The position numbers and the translations under genes were made by a program. A stretch of DNA of 64,000 nucleotides, taken from assembly GCA_030248215.1 (NCBI GenBank), contig JASANG010000838.1, forward strand, positions 28,264 through 92,263, written 5' to 3'. The notes under the pieces are model-generated. The model did not search any database and was not told the origin of the DNA. It was given only the letters and a program-made list of their open reading frames with translations. Below are positions 25,301 through 33,934 of this stretch, piece by piece. Position 1 is the first letter of the stretch, and every line of letters begins with the position of its first letter. Source of the DNA: Enoplolaimus lenunculus (taxonomy: Eukaryota; Nematoda; Enoplea; Enoplida; Thoracostomopsidae).

Positions 25301-28300
25301 GAAAGAAGCACAATTATATAAAATATAGATAATCTATAATTCAAACTGTGATTAATATATATTTTATACATTAGTCACAGCTTCGGTTTACGATATCATG
25401 GACAGGTCGACAGTTAACATCCTTGAACAGCTTGCGTTGCCATGTATTGCGCACTCCTCGGAAGGTCCGACGCCATCCCTCATCAGCCGGAATCGGGTGA
25501 AACAAAGATCTGAACGGTAGACGAATGGTTTCCATACGCGCGACATGCCTGAACCAATATAGCCGCCGCTTGAGGATCGACTCCGAAACGGTTTCCTTGA
25601 TGCCCATTTGTCTGCGAACTTCGACGTTTGTAACGTGGTCACAGTAGGAGACGTGCAGTATCCAGCACAGCATTCGGTGGTCGAAGGCATCCAGTCGCCG
25701 CTCGTGGTTAGCCTTGATCGGCCACGTTTCACAGGCATAGAGGAGCACCGGTCGAACGCAGGCCATGTAGATCCGGCGTTTCAGCTGTTTTGACAGGTTC
25801 CGGTTTCCCCACACACCTTTCAGCGCCAGCATGGCGTTGTACGCCTTTGCTATTCTGGTGCGGATTTCGTTAGACCCGTCGCCGGAAGAGGATATGGAGC
25901 TGCCAAGGTACCTGGGCCCCCCCAGGAAACGCCCCCCGGCGGAAATTTTCAAGCTGTGGAGAAGCCAGAGCATAATTGATAAGCCTAAATTAGGGTTTTT
26001 TACAATATTTCACTAATTACCAGTCGTCGTGGGTGTTCAAACAAAAAAGTTTATCAAAATCGGTTTAGCTATTCCTGAGATTTTTTCGGTCAGACAGACG
26101 GACGGATGGACATCCACCTTTCGACCCCAGAGTACAAAACGTAAAACGCTTCGCGAATTTCGCTTTGCTCAATTAGGGTTACAAGCAACCTATTTCAACA
26201 TAAAGGAAGTTTGGGTGCGAAGATTCTGAAGAAAGGTTCTACAAAGTTCAAACCCAATAATTAAATAGTTAGCTAATAGCTAATTTGCATATTAGCATAA
26301 TTGATAAACCTAAATTAGGAATTAGTGAAATATCTTAAAAAGCCCCAATTAAGGTTGAACCAATTATGCAGATTAGACTGTAGCTAATAAACGGCTTAAA
26401 ATTTTAAAACACCAATGCGACGTTAACACCCCAGGATGACAGGTTTTCAGACCAAAAAAAGTTTATCAAAATCGGCTCAGCGGTTGCTGAGATTCTTGTA
26501 CCCACCCCCGTTTCATCTCTTCTCCACTACCGACACTTCACCACAAACCACAATATATAGGTCTTTTACTTACTGAAATCCCACATTCATTCCATCAATA
26601 AGAATCGGCCGGTATTCCCCAGGTGGCACCTTCTTGCTGCTGGTGTTTGCTTTGTTAATATCTGGAATCGGCGTCTAAAAATAAAATATAATATACAGTT
26701 AACTACGTTATTCAATCATGCCAGTCATCTGTATGCAGAAACAATATACATCAAAAGCAGTAAAATTTTGGCCATCCGCACTTTGCCGCACTTTGGCCTG
26801 CCAAAAAAACAACTTAATTGCCAAAAGTGAGAAACATAAGTCTATACAAAGTAGCATTTGTCCGTTTGGTATGTGAATCGACTTGTTAAAAAGTATAGCA
26901 TCTATCGCCAGTTGAGACTGACATACTCCTGCAATTGCAGATGTAAAACTTGGTACAGAAGTAAATCTAAGCAAATCTGAAAAATGTGTTCAACTTTAAA
27001 AATCACCATTATCTGGTTCCATAGTTACAAGACCTATCACAAAACTGGTGACAGGTGTTACACATATTTGAGAATGCGAGTCTAAGCTACATGTGTTTTA
27101 ATGTCAGCATAGCGTTAACAAATGGCAATCTGAACATTTTCGAATTTCGTTCGTTAGCCCGATGCTATGTTGATTCTCGTGCCAAGACTGTCAAAGTTAT
27201 TGTGAACGACGCATATGAGTATAAAATGAAAATATTTGAATAACAAACAAAATACAACAAAAACAATTATATATATAAACAGACCGTCAAATTGATTCTA
27301 TTCAGATCGCTTCGTACATGCTCAACAGGATTTCCTAAAAAGTACAGGTAGAAAACACAACGTTCTTAATGTTCCTTTTTGTATTACGTAATCAAAATTC
27401 AGATTCTCAATTTGACGTTATCTGTTACTTGGTGAGACGGGAGTTTTTGTTTCAAAAGTTACGTTTTTTTTTACTTGCTCTTTTCGAAACAGACCAACTA
27501 GGCTACTCGGATGTTAAAATGCAATAATTTCATAATTTCAGAGATCCCAACCAAAATACAATTTTAATCCTTAAAGCCTCGTTCACATATGCAACTTTTT
27601 TCAGCTAGAACTCGCAGCTGCCATTTGCACGTTTAAATTTTTTCAGCTAGAATCTGTGGCTGCCTTTTTTGTATCATGGTTCCAACTATAACCCTTTGGA
27701 TGGCTTACCTGATACTGGAATAAGTGCCGAAGTAGTACGCAACGTCACAGGAACATGTGCGTAAATAATCTGTGGTGAATCAGAAGTAGATGAATTTGAA
27801 TTCCTCTGTCTAGACAGATCATCTTTAATCGGTTGCTGTCCCTCGGTGATTCCGTCAACCTCGATAATTTCAACTTCTGAACTATCCATAACCTCATCAC
27901 TGCTATTAGTTTCAATATCTGTCTGTCTACTTTGTTCGGAATTCCCCGGATCAAACAACGTATAACGTTCGTTTACTCGCACTTCTGGGCAGCAATCTCT
28001 AAGTGCTGCCCTATAGTCACCGTAATCACTCATTTCTTCTCCGGTAGGTTGGTTGCTGTTACACGCGTGACCTGACTTTTTAGCTTGTCGCTCTCCAGAG
28101 CTAGGCGAAACAGATGCTTGCCGTTTACTCGGCCCTGAAGCCAATGACGTTGAAACAGCTGGTCTTTGTGCTCTGCCTGGATTCTGCTTTGACCCACAGC
28201 CGGTTGTAGATGTGTCAATAGAAGAATAACTGTTAGCTGCAGCTACTCCTTCAACGAGAGGGTCAAGTTGATCAGAGTTGCCGGATGTAGCAGATACACA

Positions 28301-30844
28301 AATTGCTGTATCGGAGTTATCTAATAAACTGTTGTTTCTTTTCGGTTGAAGCCAAGATGACCATAAAGATAGCGTCTTCAGTACTGATAAGGCCAATCCA
28401 CTGTAAACACAAGGATCAACAATTACACAACGCTTAAGTACAAATAGTGATAACCTATACAATATATATCTCAAATTATTTTTTCTTTCTAATTTAAAAA
28501 GCTCATAGAATTCATGAATCTAGCATTTCGATAGCATAATCTGAAGTGAGGTGATTTTTCGTAGATGTCCCCGGATTCCACCTGGAGAATTTGATGGATG
28601 CGGGGTTAGAAATTCTGCAAGCTAAAAAATCAGGGATACAAATATATTTTTTTTGCAAATTTCTTTCATAATTTTAGCAGATTTATGCTTCGGTTTGCTA
28701 TATTGAAATTTACAGGTAATGCAAAACCATTCTATAACATGAGACGTAAAATAAACGAATTACATCGCACTTACTCAAACTCAGATTGCACAATATTTAA
28801 ACCAGACGCTTCACGAATAAGAGAAATATAAGCATTTCGATCTTCTGTTGATCCAAAACGTTTGTCATCTGCATGAATACTGTCAAATAATCGCTTTAAC
28901 ATTGCAATAACACTACTAGTTTCCCAGTTAGCTCCACTAGCCGTTATAGTACTTTTATGTTGATCAACCTCGAGGTGGACCTATGAAATAACAAAATACG
29001 AGTCTAACTAAATGTCTAAAATATACGTAATAGAAGATCAACTGACAACCAACGACACCACATCTTAGATCCGGATATTTAAACAAAAAGTTAAACTTAC
29101 GACCTGCTCACAGGTGCAATTTTTGCTCTAAAACTAGTTCTAGCAGCTGCAAATTATTCAATAGGATTCATGCTATTAAATTTAATACGCACGCGTGAAC
29201 GCAGCTGTATGTCGCTTAAATATCTAGCACCTGTATTTTTACTGAACAACCGGAAACTGTGTTGCTCAGCGCTTCTTGAGATTAATTTTTAAGTATGAAA
29301 AGCCTTACAAGTCGAATTATAATAATCATTCGTAGAAGTGACAATTTTAACTTATGCTTGTTATTCATTCCAGTTGTCTGCAAACAGTTTATCAAGTTCA
29401 TGTCAACATTCAGAATGAGAGTGGTTTTCTTGCAAATATTTGCAGCCGGAAGTAACTCGCGCATGTTGCAGCTGCAAGTTTTCGCTGCAAGCACTTACAC
29501 GTGTGAACAGGGCTTAAATCACGCTAACTGAACATTATTTGCTACAATAATGTTATAATTTTGTTTCTAAAAGGGTCTTAGTCACGGTCAAAACGGAATT
29601 GCATTATATCGAAATCGGAACAGTAAATTTATACAGGACTCGGTAGCGGAACTGTTAATTTTGTGACTATACAGATAATTTATATTATATACATAACAAA
29701 ATAATACATATAATGATTTATGTGTCTGTTGCCTGGCAACAATTTTGAAAACGTTAACTCAACAAATTGGCGACGATTTTTGGTTCTGTAAAGCTACACT
29801 ACGGTCAATTTTTGTTATTTTCAAAATAAAACGGAAGTTGTGTGTGTTTAAATGTCGAGGGCAAGAAAGTTTTTATGCGTCATCTCAGAACAAGTATATA
29901 CTAATGAACTTAAAATTTTAAAATTCCAATTCTGACTGATTGTGAATCGGAATCGGAACGCGATTCAATCGGAATTTAAATCCAGAATTTCCGTTGCATA
30001 TTAACTGTGCTTCTTGAAGTACGTACTTATATCTATCATTTCAAACAAACTAAATTCTCAGCGAAATATTGTGATTTAGAGCCAGATACCGCTTTTTTGC
30101 TGGAGCCAGATATTTAGTCGTACCCTATTATATAACAATGTCAATATCGTTTAGCTTGCACCTTCTTCATCGGATCAGTTTGTTTACGTACATGTAGTAT
30201 AATAGCAAACACCTAAAGTTTCAGCAAAAAATAGAAAATACGATTTCTATAATAAAAATTTACCAAGAAATGTTTCTCAAGCGCAAGCAGCCAAAATTCT
30301 GTATTAAAGACGCTATTGTTCAACGTCGCCGGATAACTGATTGTTTCTGATAATGCAGGCTGGTAGCAAGCTTCAACAAAGGACTAAAATAATAAGCAAT
30401 ATATATGGTAATCATTCATACCAACTAAATCTTGATACGAATGTATTGTTATACACCAGCTGGCAAATTTAACAATGTTCCATTAGAAATACAAGTCTAC
30501 TGAATAAGAATACGTACTTCGAAACATGAAAAACCATTGCTTTTATGCCCAGCATGTTAACGATTATATATAGTTTTCGTCAAAACCGTTTGAAACAAAA
30601 TAACTTTAAATACACATTCAATATGGTAAATGTTTCTCCATCATAAAAACAGACTTACCTTGGCTTGGGATACATTTCCGCCAGTTATTTTGACGACACG
30701 TTTTGTGGGACTGTTACTGTCTGGCGTTCCGCTCACTTGTATATTAGCATTAAACAATTCAGAAACTTTTATTTTAACAATATTAATGTCCGGATTTGTA
30801 ATATCGATGTTTATACTAAATTCCAAAGTAACTAATGAGGACAT
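19325..30844 (-). CDS. N4BP1/KHNYN-family NYN-domain ribonuclease, 11 exons, about 1112 aa
   Basis: Exons in transcript order: 30844-30659, 30383-30264, 28980-28775, 28400-27709, 27334-27285, 26674-26574, 24089-23954, 23005-22881, 22609-22502, 21378-20140, 19700-19325. The sum is 3339 nt, exactly in frame. Residues 1-130 resemble the KH-like region of N4BP1/KHNYN (VSELFNANIQVSG; AKSFVEACYQPALSETISYP). The NYN ribonuclease core spans about 440-610: EYRPILIDGMNVGF, NFHGKGLLVAVLHFLGKGF, TQHDDTLLLDIA, GAIIVTNDQFRDHV, then DPLGRHAHVSLDDFLR. Catalytic acids D445, D537, D538 and D556 are all present. The C-terminus (about 1016-1058, LRKQLLDCFDETLIDAVLSD) matches the CUE-like CoCUN/CUBAN module that binds ubiquitin or NEDD8. 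Relatives degrade mRNA and viral RNA. It is longer than vertebrate N4BP1 because of serine-rich linkers (exons 4 and 10). The 50-nt exon 5 has a weak donor and is the least certain. Confidence 0.88.
21540..21933. repeat. Decayed hAT-like MITE sequence in intron 9
   Basis: Phrases such as GTTGCAACCGAGAAAAC, CCGGAACCGGAGTCGC and CGGAATTGTAGCCGGAATC recall the hAT-like MITE interiors. A short motif, TGACCCCCA, recurs. No clean termini. Confidence 0.35.
21934..22313. mobile_element. hAT-like MITE, about 380 bp
   Basis: Begins CAGGGTGCAACCGGAATTAC and ends CCGATTGCACCCTG. It lies in intron 9 of the N4BP1-like gene, about 190 bases from exon 9. No matching 8-bp flanks are visible. Confidence 0.65.
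23008..23687. mobile_element. TACACACAAAAT-end element abutting exon 8 of the N4BP1-like gene
   Basis: Starts TACACACAGAATAAAG and ends CAATTTATTTTGTGCATA, an inverted pair of about 15 bases. Its left terminus lies directly against the splice acceptor of exon 8 (23005), so on the minus strand the end sequence TTCTGTGTGTATAG supplies the pyrimidine-rich acceptor. Non-coding; interior phrases are shared with four other copies in the window. Confidence 0.55.
25216..25968. mobile_element. Composite element with CTGGCTTCTC ends carrying a LINE fragment
   Basis: The left end, CTGGCTTCTCAACA, and the right end, GCTGTGGAGAAGCCAG, form an inverted pair shared with the element at 35090-35863. The outer right segment (GGAAACGCCCCCCGGCGG) and about 170 bp at the left (25225-25390) also match that element. 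Between them lies a minus-strand LINE reverse-transcriptase remnant. No target duplication is seen. Confidence 0.6.
25371..25940 (-). mobile_element. 5'-truncated LINE reverse transcriptase (thumb/C-terminal part)
   Basis: A minus-strand open frame of about 180 codons carries the typical C-terminal pattern of non-LTR reverse transcriptases: YLGSSISSSGDGSNEIRTRI, VLLYACETWPI, RRLDAFDHRMLCWIL, VTNVEVRRQMGI and RRLYWFRHVARM. It ends at a stop near 25371, and the following 150 bp act as a 3' tail also present at 35285-35465. The catalytic palm is missing, as expected for 5' truncation. The exact clade is not determined. Confidence 0.8.
29560..30010. repeat. Decayed transposon sequence in intron 2 of the N4BP1-like gene
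   Basis: Phrases CAAAACGGAATTGCATTATATCG and GAATCGGAACGCGATTCAATCGG resemble worn MITE interiors with CGGAATT motifs. No intact ends. No exon of either strand is placed here. Confidence 0.3.
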
Positions 30845-31680
30845 CTTGACCTGAAATCGTTTTCGGTCCTATGTAGATATTAAGGCACTTCTTTGGTCTA
30901 GAACAGAAAAATCAGGGAATAGGATTTTTGAGAAACAGTTTAAAATAATGTGTTCAGCTAGTCCTGAAAATTCTAAGAATTTATAATTTAACTATATATA
31001 GTCGTGTAAAATTTTTTTCGACTTTTCAAATTTTCATAAGCAGTGAGACTTGGATGAAAAATGAAGAGTTTGCTCCTGAAAGTTTAAGATAAGAATATCG
31101 TTCGAACCCACTGGACCAAAAAATTGTACAGGTATATGCAGATTTTCGCTAAGTGCGACCAATAAATTAGTTACTGCTGGAAAAAGTTATTTTAACACAA
31201 AAATTATTTTTATGCCTTTTTAACAATGATAGATAATTTCTGTTTTGAACCGAAACTCAAGTAAGTTTAAAGCAGAATGATTGAAACACGCTAGTGTTTA
31301 CAATATATGTTTCAAGCATCGAGAATGCACGCTTTTTGAAAGTTTTGCAGAATGTTCTCTGCAGGAAAGCAGAGCTGGAATGCGGTAACTTACGTATAGA
31401 ATATCCTAATTAGCCGCTTCGACACCATACACAAATTGGACAGCTAAACGTCTCGTTTAAGTTGTTATTAAAAGTTTGATTTTTGTAATTTTTCGAAAAA
31501 ATTGTATTACAAATATGTAATTACCATAGCTAGTCGATATTATTGTGTGATGCTAATGACACCGTGCAATTGATTACGTGTCACTGCGAAGTTTGTTCTG
31601 CTGAAATTGCTAAGACAGTAATATTTTGTAATAACTCCCATGCATTATAGCTTAGAACAGGCTACTTTTTAGTGGATTGC
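30845..31680. other. Upstream region of the N4BP1-like gene
   Basis: On the minus strand a strong acceptor, ATTTCAG, ends 6 bases before the start codon at 30844, suggesting a non-coding first exon or trans-splicing. The rest is AT-rich with no recognised gene. Confidence 0.4.
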
Positions 31681-31681
31681 A

Positions 31682-32165
31682 ATGGAGCAAGTGTACGCAT
31701 CGTTAGAATATCGCCGACTAAAGTCCGATTTAGCCATGTTGTATAAGCTTATTTTTAAGGAACTTGATCTGCATATAGATAGCTGTTTGCAGTTTTCTGG
31801 AACTTCTCGCACCAGGAAAAACGACCTTAGCTTGAATTTTCCGAAGTTCTTTAATTTAGCTGGTCGTGGTTCGTTCTTCTATCGGGTTGTATCCTTCTGG
31901 AATAGCCTACCTAACAATATAAATGGGCTACCGGTTCCCCGAGCAGGTTCTCTTGCCCAGTTTCTTCGACGACTCCCCCGCGACGCACTTAAAAAATTTC
32001 TGAAGTATGACCGCCATGAACAGTTAACCTTATAGATCGATTTCGGTTGGATGTTAGAGAGGTTTGCCCCTCCTTTCCAACTTATTTTATTTACCTATTC
32101 ATATTCGTATCTTAAATACGCATGTATGTTTAATCGGTGAATAAACTTTTGACTTTGACTTTGAA
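31682..32165 (+). mobile_element. LINE 3' end (reverse-transcriptase C-terminus plus 3' tail)
   Basis: A 117-codon frame carries the terminal pattern of CR1/jockey-type elements: RRLKSDLAMLYKLI, RTRKNDLSLNF and FFYRVVSFWNSLPNNI. After its stop at 32035 comes about 100 bp of 3' UTR and a short TTTGAC-repeat tail (32146-32165), a usual LINE 3' signature. The 5' part is missing. It lies in the spacer between the two divergent genes. Confidence 0.82.
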
Positions 32166-33660
32166 CTCTCAACATGCCTTTCGTATAACAGTCAGTTGCT
32201 TTTATAAGTTATCTCAATTGAGCGCCAGCAGAACATGTTATTTGAATTATTTAGCAACGTTTGAATTGTATTTTCTTGATGAATAGCTTAAATACGTCAC
32301 GGCACAGAACACAATTTGGAAAAGTTTCTCGACTTCACATCATCAAATTGTAATGGTAAAGATAGCTAAAATAGTCGAGCACCTATGCGTGACATTTTTT
32401 ATTCGATAATCAATAGACGCAATTTGTAATCTTGCAATATTGAAATATTTACTAATCAAGTTTCAGAAACATAATATTTTAAAACTCAAAAAATATCCTC
32501 TTCCAATGAAGAATGCTAGACTAGATCACTTATAAACTGAACATTGTAAAACAAAACAACCGCTAAAATTAAGCTGATAGGTGATGTCCGCTGGGCCCAT
32601 ATGTTTCTTGTTTCACTGACCGCAAGCGTGTTAACACTGAAAGACAGCCGTCAAAGATAAAGATGACAACTATTTTCATAGAAGTTATGGAGCCAATATT
32701 ATAAGCATTACCTACTGATCTATCGTCAAACTAACCCTTGTTTAAACTCTTTTACTTGCTTCAAGCGAAAAATATTACAATCTGTCCGTTCTAGGGGCAC
32801 TTTTACCTAGTAAATTATAGTTTTTATATGTTGTCATATTTTGAATTTTATGAAGTTTTCCTTTGCCACTAGCTACGGGCTTTCTGCAATGCAGTTCATA
32901 CATAAGCAATATCAGCTTTTACGCAAATAGATTGATCAGAATGTTAATTTAAATCCAATGCGCTCATATTATCACATGTATCAGAAAACACCAAACATTT
33001 TATTCAACCGGGCCCGTGCTTCCGTCCCGGGTAAAATTCTGGCCTCGGAACATGTCTAATATGTATATAAGTTTACATGTTGAAGCTGTCTCGGCTGTCA
33101 CGACCAACACCCTGTCACATTATTCTTGTTATATTGCCTACTTGTGTGCCAATACAAGTCTGCTTTATTTGTCTTAGTTATGACTATTTCAATGTCATGC
33201 ATTACCATATGCGCTTTAACCATTATTTTCAGGCACTAAAATCTCCAGTTTCTAATCAAATTCACTGCGTCACCCATGCAGGCAGCTTCTAACCAGCTGG
33301 TGTGAACTGTATTTATTACCACACTTTTCCATAAAATTTAGGCAACTGACAAATAAATAGATAGCTAAAGGTAAATAAGCGTATTTCATTTCTGTGTAAC
33401 AATTATTGCCACGTAGTAGGTAATAGGTTTTCTAAAATTACCTACATAAATGTCAATTGTACCGTGCAGCATTTGTATTGTTGCTAGAAGGATTTGTACC
33501 GTCAAGAACACATGATGTGTTTTTGAAGTGTGGAGATTGTGTTTAGAAGCTGATGCGTTAGACCGTTATGTGCATGTTGGGAATGTGGTGTAACATGTGT
33601 ATATAATGGAAGACACATGCATACATGTGTACATATAGTACAAGAGAACAATATGATGTC
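32166..33660. other. Gene-free spacer
   Basis: AT-rich sequence with short unsupported frames only. From about 33595 it carries an ACACATGCATACATGTGTAC palindrome-like phrase that is also found upstream of the tRNA-like sequences at 50545 and 60935, so the retroposed unit may start here. Confidence 0.35.
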
Positions 33661-33732
33661 GACCGCGTAGTGTAATGGGTAACGCGCTTCACTCGATAGG
33701 GAGAGGTCCGAGGTGCGATTCCCTGCGCGGTC
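33661..33732 (+). repeat. tRNA-like cloverleaf (SINE head or tRNA pseudogene)
   Basis: 72 nt fold as a tRNA: perfect 7-bp acceptor stem GACCGCG/CGCGGTC, D-stem GTGT/ACGC, anticodon loop CTCGATA, 5-nt variable loop, and T-arm with loop TGCGATT. The anticodon would be CGA, but a serine tRNA should have a long variable arm, T37 and G55 are atypical, two stems have a mismatch, and no T-run follows. A related sequence sits inside the repeats at 50241-50721 and 60602-61104. A Pol III SINE is more likely than a working tRNA. Confidence 0.5.
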
Positions 33733-33934
33733 ATGTGTTTCGGAGTGTCGGTGAACTTTTTGTACTTAGATTCTGATTTCTCTTGAGGCTGAACTAAACT
33801 TGAACAGCCTTAACTGAGAATCATTTGGAAACCCTGGACCAGGATACGACCCCTGTAAAAATCATGGCCACGAATGTAGCTGTGTCCAATTATTCGTTGA
33901 AACAATTTAAGGTACTAAGTATTTATGAAAAATT

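Larger units (their letters stand above)
24240..26560. repeat. Multi-copy repeat cluster in intron 6 of the N4BP1-like gene
   Basis: Units of about 150-200 bp carry ATTAGGGTTACAAGCAACCT, TTTGGGTGCGAAGAATCTG, CTACAAACTTTC, and GCATATTAGCATAATTGATA. Plus-oriented copies lie near 24755, 24925, 25085 and 26160; the opposite orientation dominates 24240-24560. Phrases such as AAACGCTTCGCGAAACTCCG and TTTATCAAAATCGGTT recur. A 753-bp composite element (25216-25968) interrupts it. The combination of orientations suggests a fragmented transposon nest rather than a simple satellite. Confidence 0.7.

Noticed and set aside
27055-27243. 62-codon plus-strand frame inside the N4BP1-like gene
   Set aside because: Intronic, antisense, no domain and no splice support.
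28500-28640. Candidate small exon of the N4BP1-like gene between exons 3 and 4
   Set aside because: Exons 3 and 4 join in phase without it, and its frame soon meets stops.
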